Below, piece after piece: positions 8,367-17,140 of a stretch of DNA of 64,000 bases; within the stretch, counting starts at the first letter, position 1, and each line of letters starts with the position of its first letter. The DNA is from UBA1858 sp964636225. GTDB lineage: Bacteria > Pseudomonadota > Gammaproteobacteria > UBA4575. A program made the translations under genes and the position numbers. The notes beneath the pieces were generated by a model. It ran no database searches. It was not told the DNA's origin and saw nothing but the letters and a program-made list of their open reading frames with translations. Location: NCBI GenBank assembly GCA_964636225.1, contig CAZWQM010000002.1, forward strand, positions 1 to 64,000, in the 5' to 3' direction.

Positions 8367-8597
8367 ATGATGAGTGTATTTGGCTATTTAAGCGAACTGG
8401 ACCAGAAGTTTTCATTAGAGTCCGGATCAATATTAAGTGACCGAGGTTCGGTTGAAAGAATGTTGCACTTTCAGGTGGGGCGATACGATCTATTGCTACC
8501 ATTAGATGATTCCACCGAGATCGTATCCCAGATTAATTATTCAAGAATTCCCATTTCAAGACCCTGGTTGCTGGGGATTGCCAGTCGCAGCGCCTGA
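8367..8597 (+). pseudogene. pilI: Truncated pilI (CheW-like adaptor fragment)
   Basis: This open frame (76 codons) starts 6 bp after pilH with a GAGGCAG ribosome-binding site. Its beginning looks like PilI: a helical leader (FGYLSELDQKF), then the first CheW strands (MLHFQVGRYDLLLPLDDSTEIV) and PISRPWLLGIAS. Intact PilI proteins are about twice as long and continue with a GxANxRG-like strand and four to five more strands. Here the frame changes to SRSA and stops at 8597, exactly abutting the stop codon of the convergent rsmE at 8598. The remaining CheW domain, pilJ, pilK and chpA are absent. I read it as the left end of a deletion; the fragment is too short to fold as CheW. Confidence 0.8.
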
Positions 8598-9332
8598 TTA
8601 AAAATCTCCCCAGCGTGCCTGGCACAGGGTTAATGCTGAAATTACCGCTGTCTCAAGGCGCAGTATTCTTGGTCCGATCAGCAAAGATGTAAATCCTTTA
8701 TTTTCAGCCTGTTCAATTTCACTTTGATCAAAACCGCCTTCGGGCCCAATAGCGCAAATACATTGAGGTAGACTTGTTTCACTATTAGGCAACTTATTTT
8801 TCACTGCAGTAGGCGAGGCAATCAATTTTAAGGCATAGCGGTCTGAATTGTTAATGGCGGTGTTGAATGAAACAGGAATATTCAATACGGGTAACCTGGC
8901 GCGTCCAGATTGCTCGCATGCACTTTGTATCACTGACTTCCAATGATACATCTTCTTTTCAACGCGATTTGCAGCAAGGTTTATATTAACTCGCGAACTG
9001 ATAAATGGCGTAATCATGCTAACGCCCAGTTCCGTCGCTTTTTGCAAGCACCAGTCCATTTTTTCAGCGCGGCATAAAGGCTGTAGCAAATGTATGGCTA
9101 AGGTCGATTCGTTATTAACAGCTTGTCTGCTCTCAATCTCGACACGAATTTGTTTTTTACCTAGCTCGCTAATTACAGCAGAGTAATCATGGCCATCGCC
9201 ATTGAATAAAATAAGGGACTCGCCAGCACTCATGCGCAATACATCTTTAATATGTTTAACAGCTTTGGCTTCAAGACTGATGGTGTTTGATTCTTGTAAA
9301 TCTTCAGCTGTGTAGATTCTGATAGTGCGCAA
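8598..9332 (-). CDS. rsmE: 16S rRNA m3U1498 methyltransferase RsmE
   Basis: A 244-residue SPOUT-class methyltransferase that uses SAM to methylate N3 of U1498 in 16S rRNA. Seen are the N-terminal PUA-like part (MRTIRIYTAEDL, VLRMSAGESLILFNGDG) and the C-terminal knot motifs CAIGPEGGFDQSEIEQAE and LLIGPRILRLETAVISAL. The protein is complete. Its stop codon touches the stop of truncated pilI, so the deletion that removed the pil/chp genes did not enter rsmE. It sits downstream of ahcY but is separated from it by a terminator, so it probably has its own promoter just upstream. Confidence 0.96.
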   Translation of the reverse strand: MRTIRIYTAEDLQESNTISLEAKAVKHIKDVLRMSAGESLILFNGDGHDYSAVISELGKKQIRVEIESRQAVNNESTLAIHLLQPLCRAEKMDWCLQKATELGVSMITPFISSRVNINLAANRVEKKMYHWKSVIQSACEQSGRARLPVLNIPVSFNTAINNSDRYALKLIASPTAVKNKLPNSETSLPQCICAIGPEGGFDQSEIEQAENKGFTSLLIGPRILRLETAVISALTLCQARWGDF

Positions 9333-9345
9333 TTTGTATTACCCA

Positions 9346-9380
9346 ATAAAAACGCCGGTACAAAATATTATACCGGCGTT
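9346..9380 (-). terminator. Rho-independent terminator after ahcY
   Basis: A perfect 10-bp inverted repeat (AACGCCGGTA / TACCGGCGTT, 10-nt loop) at 9351-9380. Read on the minus strand it is followed by a run of T. It lies between the ahcY stop codon and the rsmE start and should end the metK-ahcY transcript. Confidence 0.85.
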
Positions 9381-9402
9381 AAATCTTGCTGTGTGATGAG
9401 TT

Positions 9403-10698
9403 TTAGTAGCGGTAATGATCGGATTTGTAAGGACCTCCCACAGGAACGCCAATATAGGCGGCCTGTTCATCCGTAAGGCGAGTCAGTTTTGCGCCGATCT
9501 GTTGCAGATGCAAACGTGCTACTTCTTCGTCCAGATGTTTCGGCAGGATATAGACTTTATTTTCATAATTGCCATTAGCATTCCACAATTCCAGTTGTGC
9601 CAGAACTTGATTGGTAAATGAATTGGACATTACAAAACTTGGATGGCCAGTGGCGCAACCAAGATTTACCAAACGACCTTTGGCCAGCATGATTATGCGT
9701 TTTCCGTCCGGGAAAATGACATGATCAACCTGTGGCTTGATTTCTTCCCATTCATATTTCTCCAAGCTGGCAACATCAATCTCGTTATCAAAGTGACCGA
9801 TGTTGCAAACAATGGCCTGGTTTTTCATGGCAACCATGTGATCGTGTGTAATAATGTTAAAATTACCGGTGGTGGTAACGAAGATATCCGCCTGCCCACA
9901 GGCATCATCCAGAGTGACAACACGATATCCTTCCATTGCTGCCTGTAATGCACAGATTGGATCAATCTCAGTAACCCAGACCGTGGCACCCAGTCCACGC
10001 AGAGACTGTGCAGAACCTTTGCCCACATCACCGTAACCACATACGACGGCAATCTTGCCGGCTACCATTACGTCGGTGGCGCGCTTGATGCCATCTACTA
10101 GAGATTCGCGACAGCCATACAGGTTATCAAATTTGGATTTGGTTACGGAGTCGTTAACATTGATGGCAGGAATAAGTAATTCACCCGACGCGACCATGTC
10201 GTATAAACGTTTTACACCCGTGGTGGTTTCTTCGGAAACACCCTTAACGTCTTTTAACATCTCAGGATATTTCTCGTGCATGATTTTGGTTAAGTCGCCA
10301 CCATCGTCCAACAACATATTCGGTGCCCAGTTGTTAGGTCCGGTAATGGTCTGTTCTATGCACCACTCGTATTCTTCTTCGGTTTCACCTTTCCAGGCAA
10401 ATACCGGAACACCGCTGGCTGCAATGGCAGCAGCAGCGTGATCTTGAGTAGAAAAGATATTACATGATGACCAGCGTACTTCCGCACCCAGGCTGACCAG
10501 AGTTTCTATTAATACCGCAGTTTGAATTGTCATGTGCAGGCAGCCAACAATGCGTGCACCTTTCAGCGGATTTTGGCTTGCATACTTTTTACGTAATGCC
10601 ATCAGTCCTGGCATTTCTGTTTCGGCAATTGCAATTTCCTTGCGCCCCCAATCGGCTAAAGAAATATCAGCAACTTTGTAATCTTGTTCGGTACTCAT
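9403..10698 (-). CDS. ahcY: Adenosylhomocysteinase
   Basis: A 431-residue NAD-dependent enzyme that hydrolyses S-adenosylhomocysteine to adenosine and homocysteine, relieving product inhibition of methyltransferases. Visible: GCLHMTIQTAVLIETL, the catalytic region INVNDSVTKSKFDNLYGCRESL, the NAD-binding VCGYGDVGKGSAQSLRGLGA, and the C-terminal GGPYKSDHYRY. At 431 residues it is the short form lacking the ~40-residue insert found in the Pseudomonas and eukaryotic enzymes. It follows metK after 28 bp, forming a methyl-cycle operon. Confidence 0.98.
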   Translation of the reverse strand: MSTEQDYKVADISLADWGRKEIAIAETEMPGLMALRKKYASQNPLKGARIVGCLHMTIQTAVLIETLVSLGAEVRWSSCNIFSTQDHAAAAIAASGVPVFAWKGETEEEYEWCIEQTITGPNNWAPNMLLDDGGDLTKIMHEKYPEMLKDVKGVSEETTTGVKRLYDMVASGELLIPAINVNDSVTKSKFDNLYGCRESLVDGIKRATDVMVAGKIAVVCGYGDVGKGSAQSLRGLGATVWVTEIDPICALQAAMEGYRVVTLDDACGQADIFVTTTGNFNIITHDHMVAMKNQAIVCNIGHFDNEIDVASLEKYEWEEIKPQVDHVIFPDGKRIIMLAKGRLVNLGCATGHPSFVMSNSFTNQVLAQLELWNANGNYENKVYILPKHLDEEVARLHLQQIGAKLTRLTDEQAAYIGVPVGGPYKSDHYRY

Positions 10699-10726
10699 GT
10701 ATATGCTCCTGCAAATATAAAATAAT

Positions 10727-11878
10727 TTATGACTGACTCAGTGCATCAGCTTTGTCGGTTCTTTCCCAGGTGAACTCGGCTTCTTCGCGGCCAAAATGAC
10801 CGTAACTGGCCGAAGCTTTATAAATGGGTCGCTTCAGATCCAGCATGGTTAAAATGCCGAAAGGTCGCAAATCAAAATGCTCTCTTACCAATGCTTCGAT
10901 TTCACGATCACTGATCTTGCCTGTGCCAAATGTATCAATAGAGATAGAGGTGGGTTCAGCCACACCGATTGCGTAAGAGATCTGAATTTCACATCGTTGC
11001 GCGAGGCCTGCAGCTACAATGTTCTTGGCAACATAACGCCCTGCATAAGCCGCAGAGCGATCTACCTTGGAAGGATCTTTTCCAGAGAACGCGCCGCCAC
11101 CATGTCGTGCCATGCCGCCGTATGTGTCGACAATAATTTTCCGTCCAGTTAATCCGCAGTCGCCTACCGGGCCGCCAATCACAAAGTTACCTGTTGGGTT
11201 GATGTGATATTTAGTTTCTTTAGTTAACCATTTCTCTGGAAGAACGGGCTTGATGATGTGCTCCATTACAGCTTCTTTAAGATCCTGCAGTGAAATATTC
11301 GGGTCATGCTGGGTAGAAAGTACTACGGCATTGACGGCAGTAGGTTCTCCATTTTCATAGCGAAACGTCACCTGACTTTTGGCATCCGGTCGTAACCAGC
11401 CTAATTGTCCGCTTTTGCGAACTTCCGATTGTTTTTTTACAAGCCGGTGGGCATAGGTAATGGGTGCGGGCATGAATACATCGGTTTCATTAGTTGCGTA
11501 ACCAAACATCAGGCCCTGGTCTCCGGCGCCCTGATCTTCCGGTTTTGAGCGATCCACACCCTGAGCGATGTCAGGTGATTGCGCCCCTAGAGCATTAATA
11601 ACCGCACAAGTGCTGCCATCAAAGCCTTTGTCCGAATGGTCATAACCAATCTCATTCACGGTGTCGCGCACCAGCTTTTCATAGTCAATGATCGCAGTGG
11701 TGGTTATCTCTCCGGCTAATAGTGCCATGCCTGTTTTAACCAGTGTTTCACAGGCGACACGTGCATCCGGATCCTGAGCCAATGCGGCATCCAGAATGGC
11801 GTCAGAAATTTGATCTGACATTTTGTCCGGGTGACCTTCAGAAACAGATTCTGAGGTGAATACATAGCTGTTACTCAT
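10727..11878 (-). CDS. metK: S-adenosylmethionine synthetase
   Basis: A 383-residue enzyme that makes SAM from methionine and ATP. Motifs: FTSESVSEGHPDKMSDQISDAILD at the N terminus, the hexapeptide region GAGDQGLMFGYA (about residues 116-127), and the P-loop-like GGGAFSGKDPSKVDRSAAY (about residues 259-277). It is the first gene of the metK-ahcY operon. The 212 bp upstream, shared with the divergent gene at 12091, is AT-rich. I found no convincing SAM riboswitch or MetJ-box array in it. Confidence 0.98.
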   Translation of the reverse strand: MSNSYVFTSESVSEGHPDKMSDQISDAILDAALAQDPDARVACETLVKTGMALLAGEITTTAIIDYEKLVRDTVNEIGYDHSDKGFDGSTCAVINALGAQSPDIAQGVDRSKPEDQGAGDQGLMFGYATNETDVFMPAPITYAHRLVKKQSEVRKSGQLGWLRPDAKSQVTFRYENGEPTAVNAVVLSTQHDPNISLQDLKEAVMEHIIKPVLPEKWLTKETKYHINPTGNFVIGGPVGDCGLTGRKIIVDTYGGMARHGGGAFSGKDPSKVDRSAAYAGRYVAKNIVAAGLAQRCEIQISYAIGVAEPTSISIDTFGTGKISDREIEALVREHFDLRPFGILTMLDLKRPIYKASASYGHFGREEAEFTWERTDKADALSQS

Positions 11879-12090
11879 ACAGTAAGCCCTTTAGGTTGCG
11901 ATATGAAAAAAGATAATTCGAGTTGGTGTATATGTTGAATAGTAATGTTTGCTAAACGACGCAATCGAGTGACCATCAATGATAAATTATAGATGCATAA
12001 TGCATTAATAACATTGCATAAATTAAGCGCGCGATTGTACATTGACCAAAGCAATTTGGCGAACTACGACTTCACAAAAGGATAAATTAA

Positions 12091-12651
12091 ATGGTTAAAA
12101 CCCTCTCCAGCATGATCCCTCTTGGCACCATAGCCGCGGAATTTGAATTACTGGAGCCAAGTACAAATAAACACTTGTCTTTGCAGGCACTTAGAGGCAA
12201 TTGCGCCACTGTGATTATGTTTATCTGCAACCATTGTCCATTTGTGAAACACATCACCACTGAGCTGACCTTGCTGGCGTGTGACTATAAGGATCAAGGC
12301 ATTCGCTTTATCGCGATTAATTCAAATGATGTGGAAACCTACCCTGAAGATTCGCCAGAGAAAATGGTGCAGGAAGCCAAAGCCCATGGCTACCCGTTTC
12401 CTTACCTGTATGATGAAACTCAGGAAGTGGCCAAGGCCTACCATGCGCAATGCACTCCGGACTTTTTTGTGTTTGATGATCAGCTGGCGTGTGTTTACCG
12501 AGGCCAGTTAGATGATTCACGTCCCGGCAACGATATTGCCGTCAGCGGTAGTGATGTGCGGGCAGCATTGAATGCTTTAATTTCAGGGAAACCGGTATCC
12601 GAGGTGCAAAAACCCAGTGTGGGTTGCAATATCAAATGGAAAAACAGCTAA
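12091..12651 (+). CDS. Thioredoxin-fold redoxin (peroxiredoxin-like family)
   Basis: A 186-residue cytoplasmic protein of the thioredoxin/AhpC-TSA superfamily. A CxxC-type site CNHCPFVKHI lies at residues 46-55, followed by IRFIAINSNDVETYPEDSPEKM, YPFPYLYDETQEVAKAY and the cis-Pro region CTPDFFVFD. The C terminus carries a further Cys in PSVGCNIKWK. This pattern is that of the widespread 'thioredoxin family protein' annotated PRX_like1; the physiological substrate is unknown. It is transcribed alone, divergent from metK. Confidence 0.85.
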   Translation: MVKTLSSMIPLGTIAAEFELLEPSTNKHLSLQALRGNCATVIMFICNHCPFVKHITTELTLLACDYKDQGIRFIAINSNDVETYPEDSPEKMVQEAKAHGYPFPYLYDETQEVAKAYHAQCTPDFFVFDDQLACVYRGQLDDSRPGNDIAVSGSDVRAALNALISGKPVSEVQKPSVGCNIKWKNS

Positions 12652-12861
12652 ATTCCGCGGCTAGTTAACAATTCGGCAAAGAATTCAGGGTGCTGAGCTT
12701 GCGAGTCGTTGATAACTCGTGGAAAATGTCGGCGCTTTATGCCAGATCACCCAATAGATAAGAATTATTTTATTCGCCTGCTGTGCTCGAACAGACGCCA
12801 GCATTGGCGCGGTGTACAACTTTACAATTAACAGTAATCATAAAAATCTCGCAAAAATCTC

Positions 12862-14853
12862 GTGGATAATCATAAAGAATTAGCAAATGCCATTCGTGCG
12901 CTCAGCATGGATGCGGTCCAGCAAGCCAACTCCGGTCACCCAGGCGCGCCTATGGGAATGGCGGATATCGCCGAAGTGCTTTGGCGTAAGTACCTGAATC
13001 ATAACCCTAAAGATCCGCAGTGGATGAATCGGGACCGGTTTGTGCTCTCCAATGGCCATGGATCTATGTTGATCTATTCCTTATTGCATCTAACTGGCTA
13101 CGATCTTTCATTGCAGGACATTAAAGAATTCCGTCAGCTGCATTCCAAAACACCGGGCCACCCGGAAGTGGGTGAAACACCGGGCGTGGAAACCACCACT
13201 GGCCCACTGGGGCAGGGGTTAGCCAATGCAGTGGGCATGGCGCTTGCAGAAAAAATGTTAGCAGCTGAGTTTAATCAACAAGATGCCGACATAATTGATC
13301 ACTTTACTTATGTTTTCGCCGGAGATGGTTGCCTGATGGAAGGTATTTCCCATGAGGCCTGTTCCCTGGCAGGGACTTTAAAACTGGGTAAATTGATCGT
13401 CTTTTATGACGACAATGGCATCTCGATTGATGGTGAAGTCCAGGGCTGGTTTACAGAAAATATTCCCCAGAGATTTGAATCCTACGGTTGGCAGGTCATA
13501 CGTGATGTAGATGGACATGATGCCGCCGCAATCGATCAGGCCATTCAGCAGGCTCATGCGAATATCACACAACCCACTCTAATTGATTGCAAAACCGTGA
13601 TCGGCTTTGGTGCTCCTAACAAACAGGGCACTTCAGGCGTGCACGGATCACCGTTGGGCGATGAAGAAATTAAGTTGGCCCGTGAGCGTCTGGGTTGGAA
13701 ACACGGCCCATTTGAAATTCCGCAGAATATCTATGATGCCTGGAGTTGTGTTGAAGCAGGAAAGCAAAAGCAGCAGGACTGGGAACAGAAATTTGCCGCT
13801 TACCAAAATGCTTATCCAGATCAGGCTAAAGAACTGCAGCGTCGCCATCGAGGCGAGCTACCTGAAAACTGGGCTGCAGATGCTGACAAAGCACTTCAGG
13901 AGATCAATGAAAAAGCGCAAAGTGTCGCGACACGCAAGGCCTCCGAGCTGGCGCTTGAAGCGGTTGGGCCATTGTTACCAGAATTGGTTGGCGGTTCTGC
14001 AGACTTAACCGGATCAAACAATACCTGGTGGTCAGGCTCAAAGGGTGTTACTCCGGATAACGTGCAGGGCAACTATATATACTATGGTGTGCGTGAATTT
14101 GGCATGTCTGCAATCATGAATGGCATGGCGTTGCATGGTGGCTTTATTCCCTATAGTGGCACCTTTCTGACTTTTTCAGATTATGCGCGCAATGCAGTAC
14201 GTATGGCAGCACTGATGAATACGCCAAGCATTTTTGTATACACGCATGACTCTATTGGTCTTGGAGAAGATGGACCTACCCATCAATCAATCGAGCATAT
14301 TTCCAGTTTGCGCAGTATTCCTAATCTGATGGTGTGGCGACCCTGCGATACGGTCGAATCCATGGTGGCATGGAAAACCAGTATCGAAATGAAGCGTCCC
14401 GCGTCTTTAGCATTTTCGCGTCAGGGCGTACCATTTATGAAGCGAACGCCTGCCCAGATAGAGCAGGTACAAAAAGGTGCTTATGTACTGTTTGAAAGCA
14501 GTGCCGAACCAGAATTGATAATTATTGCCACCGGTACAGAAGTGGCGATATCTCTGGATGCGGCGAAACAACTGAACAGTGAAGGCGTCAAAGTTCGTCT
14601 GGTTTCAATGCCAAGTGCAGATGTGTTTGAACTGCAGGACAAAGCATATAAACAATCCGTTCTGCCAGACAGTGTTCGTAAAAGAGTCGCTGTCGAAGCC
14701 GGTGTTTCAGACTTCTGGCGCAAATATGTGGGTCTGGACGGGGACGTGGTAGGGATCGACCAGTTTGGCGCGTCAGCTCCGGGAGATGTCCTGATGCAGC
14801 ATTTCGGTTTCACTAAGGAAAATATCGTCAAGCGTGCGCGCGCACTACTGTAG
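12862..14853 (+). CDS. tkt: Transketolase
   Basis: A 663-residue thiamine-diphosphate enzyme moving two-carbon units among sugar phosphates. Seen: NSGHPGAPMGMADIAEVLW (about residues 22-40), the ThDP motif GDGCLMEGISHEA (about residues 154-166), and DSIGLGEDGPTHQSIEH (about residues 465-481). The start is the GTG at 12862: an in-frame TAA lies 21 bp upstream and the protein begins as family members do. No clear Shine-Dalgarno is present; instead two copies of an 11-bp unit precede the start. It opens the tkt-gap-pgk-pyk-fba cluster, serving the pentose phosphate pathway and possibly a Calvin or RuMP cycle, though no key enzyme of those cycles is here. Confidence 0.97.
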   Translation: MDNHKELANAIRALSMDAVQQANSGHPGAPMGMADIAEVLWRKYLNHNPKDPQWMNRDRFVLSNGHGSMLIYSLLHLTGYDLSLQDIKEFRQLHSKTPGHPEVGETPGVETTTGPLGQGLANAVGMALAEKMLAAEFNQQDADIIDHFTYVFAGDGCLMEGISHEACSLAGTLKLGKLIVFYDDNGISIDGEVQGWFTENIPQRFESYGWQVIRDVDGHDAAAIDQAIQQAHANITQPTLIDCKTVIGFGAPNKQGTSGVHGSPLGDEEIKLARERLGWKHGPFEIPQNIYDAWSCVEAGKQKQQDWEQKFAAYQNAYPDQAKELQRRHRGELPENWAADADKALQEINEKAQSVATRKASELALEAVGPLLPELVGGSADLTGSNNTWWSGSKGVTPDNVQGNYIYYGVREFGMSAIMNGMALHGGFIPYSGTFLTFSDYARNAVRMAALMNTPSIFVYTHDSIGLGEDGPTHQSIEHISSLRSIPNLMVWRPCDTVESMVAWKTSIEMKRPASLAFSRQGVPFMKRTPAQIEQVQKGAYVLFESSAEPELIIIATGTEVAISLDAAKQLNSEGVKVRLVSMPSADVFELQDKAYKQSVLPDSVRKRVAVEAGVSDFWRKYVGLDGDVVGIDQFGASAPGDVLMQHFGFTKENIVKRARALL

Positions 14854-14884
14854 TTATTGTTAATACCAAGAGGAAGCAAAGAGA

Positions 14885-15898
14885 ATGGCAATCAGAGTTG
14901 CAATTAATGGATACGGAAGAATTGGCCGCAATATCATGCGTGCTTTATATGAATCAGGGCGTACTAACGAGATTCAGGTCGTGGCAATTAACGATCTGGG
15001 TGATGCACAAACCAATGCGCACTTAACGCAATACGATTCTGCGCATGGAAAATTCAATGGCACTGTTGAAGTTGACGGTGACAATATTGTCGTGAATGGC
15101 GATAAAATTCGTGCCTGTTCTGAGCGTGATCCGGCCAATCTCCCATGGAAAGAACTGGATGTGGATGTGGTCATGGAATCTACCGGATTTTTTGCCAGTA
15201 AGGAAAAAGCCTCGGCACATCTCGCAGCCGGTGCCAAAAAAGTCGTGATTTCAGCACCTGGCGGTAACGACGTCGACGCAACGATTGTTTATGGTGTAAA
15301 CCATAATATTCTGAAAGCTTCGGATATCGTGATTTCCAATGCTTCATGCACCACTAACTGTCTGGCACCTTTAGTAAAACCGTTGCACGATAAAATTGGT
15401 GTTGAAAAAGGCGTGATGACGACAGTTCATGCTTATACCAATGATCAGGTGTTGACCGACGTCTACCACAAAGATTTGCGTCGTGCGCGTTCTGCCACCC
15501 AGTCCATGATTCCAACCAAAACCGGTGCGGCTGTCGCGGTCGGTCTGGTATTGCCAGAACTAAACGGTAAGCTGGATGGTTTCTCCATGCGTGTACCTAC
15601 CATTAATGTATCCGTGGTTGATCTAACTTTTATGGCTGCCAGAGATACTACCATTGAAGAAATTAACAGCATTATGAAAGAATCGGCCAACGGTTCATTA
15701 AGAGGTGTGCTGGAATATAATGATGCACCGCTTGTGTCATGTGATTTTAATCATAACCCGGCATCATCCGTGTTTGATGCAACGCTGACTAAAGTCATGG
15801 GTGGTAATCTGGTGAAAGTACTTTCATGGTATGACAACGAGTGGGGCTTCTCTAACCGCATGCTGGATACCACTATTGCCTTATGTAACGCTAAATAA
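14885..15898 (+). CDS. gap: Glyceraldehyde-3-phosphate dehydrogenase, type I
   Basis: A 337-residue tetrameric glycolytic enzyme with N-terminal Rossmann motif INGYGRIGRNIMRAL and active-site Cys155 in SNASCTTNCLAP. Substrate-binding THAYTNDQ-like and SATQSMIPTKTGAA segments follow, with WYDNEWGFSNRM near the end. The Asp at the end of strand 2 (AINDLGD) favours NAD. It starts 31 bp after tkt behind an AGAGGAAG-like ribosome-binding site, and pgk follows after 45 bp. Confidence 0.98.
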   Translation: MAIRVAINGYGRIGRNIMRALYESGRTNEIQVVAINDLGDAQTNAHLTQYDSAHGKFNGTVEVDGDNIVVNGDKIRACSERDPANLPWKELDVDVVMESTGFFASKEKASAHLAAGAKKVVISAPGGNDVDATIVYGVNHNILKASDIVISNASCTTNCLAPLVKPLHDKIGVEKGVMTTVHAYTNDQVLTDVYHKDLRRARSATQSMIPTKTGAAVAVGLVLPELNGKLDGFSMRVPTINVSVVDLTFMAARDTTIEEINSIMKESANGSLRGVLEYNDAPLVSCDFNHNPASSVFDATLTKVMGGNLVKVLSWYDNEWGFSNRMLDTTIALCNAK

Positions 15899-15943
15899 CT
15901 CCTTAATCATTTCTGCTAGAAGCGTTATTGAAAATTAAGTCTC

Positions 15944-17140
15944 ATGTCTAATGTATCAACACTGGCTGATATGGAGCTGGCGAACCGCCGGCTCCTGATT
16001 CGTCAGGACCTCAATGTGCCTGTCAATGAAGGCGTCATCACCAACGATGCGCGCATACGCGCTTCATTGCCTACATTGAAACTGGCTTTGTCTCAAGGGG
16101 CAGCCGTGATGGTGATGTCCCATCTGGGCAGACCCACCGAAGGCGTTATCGAAGATCAATACAGCTTGCAACCGGCGGCTGATGCTCTGTCAGCCGCACT
16201 GGGGCAGCCCGTGGCGCTGGTTAAAGACTGGATAGATGGCTGTGATGTTGAGCCGGGTCAAATCGTGCTGTGTGAAAACGTGCGGTTTTTAGCGGGTGAA
16301 AAGAAATGTGAGGATGCATTAGCTAAAAAGATGGCGGCACTGTGCGATATCTATGTGATGGATGCCTTTGGGACCGCGCATCGAGCGCAGGCATCGACCT
16401 ATGGTGTGGCCAAATTTGCGCCAGAAGTGTGTGCAGGGCCATTACTGGCGGCTGAACTGGATGCCTTGGCAAAAGCATTGGATAACCCGCAAAGACCCAT
16501 GGTAGCCATTGTCGGTGGTTCTAAAGTTTCTACAAAATTAATCCTGCTAGAACAGCTGATTGATAAAGTGGATCAACTGGTTGTGGGTGGCGGCATTGCC
16601 AATACATTTATTGCCGCGGCCGGATATTCAGTGGGCAAGTCACTCTACGAAGCAGATTTGGTAGACGTGGCAAAACAGCTGATAGAAAAGGCTAAACAGC
16701 GGGGTGCAGAAATTCCGATTCCCACCGATGTTGTGTGTGCGAAAGAATTTTCAGAAACCGCGGCTGCAGAAATTAAATCTGTTAAAGATGTGGCCGATGA
16801 CGACATGATACTGGACCTGGGTCCTGAATCTGCGAAACATTTAAGCACGGTAATGCAATCGGCAGGCACTATTGTCTGGAATGGACCGCTGGGCGTTTTT
16901 GAAATACCACAATTTGCCCAAGCTACAAAAACACTATCCGACGCGATTGCGACAAGTCAGGCGTTTTCAATTGCGGGCGGAGGCGACACGGTGGCTGCGA
17001 TTGATAAATTTGAAGTCGCCGAAAGAATTTCATACATCTCAACCGGCGGAGGTGCATTTCTAGAATTTCTTGAAGGAAAAACTTTCCCAGCGGTTGAAAT
17101 TCTTCAGCAACGAAAACAGGGAAGTGTGAACTCGCTATGA
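15944..17140 (+). CDS. pgk: Phosphoglycerate kinase
   Basis: A 398-residue two-domain kinase that makes ATP from 1,3-bisphosphoglycerate. N-terminal RRLLIRQDLNVPVNEG (about residues 14-29) and MSHLGRPTEG bind the substrate, AIVGGSKVSTKL lies in the hinge region, and the nucleotide-binding C-terminal motif is GGGDTVAAIDKF. Length and motifs are those of a full enzyme. It overlaps pyk by 4 bp, so the two are translationally coupled. Confidence 0.98.
   Translation: MSNVSTLADMELANRRLLIRQDLNVPVNEGVITNDARIRASLPTLKLALSQGAAVMVMSHLGRPTEGVIEDQYSLQPAADALSAALGQPVALVKDWIDGCDVEPGQIVLCENVRFLAGEKKCEDALAKKMAALCDIYVMDAFGTAHRAQASTYGVAKFAPEVCAGPLLAAELDALAKALDNPQRPMVAIVGGSKVSTKLILLEQLIDKVDQLVVGGGIANTFIAAAGYSVGKSLYEADLVDVAKQLIEKAKQRGAEIPIPTDVVCAKEFSETAAAEIKSVKDVADDDMILDLGPESAKHLSTVMQSAGTIVWNGPLGVFEIPQFAQATKTLSDAIATSQAFSIAGGGDTVAAIDKFEVAERISYISTGGGAFLEFLEGKTFPAVEILQQRKQGSVNSL

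Noticed and set aside
11879..12090. Possible SAM riboswitch or MetJ operator before metK.
   Set aside because: No recognisable riboswitch core and no repeated AGACGTCT-like boxes; only AT-rich dyads around ATGCAT.
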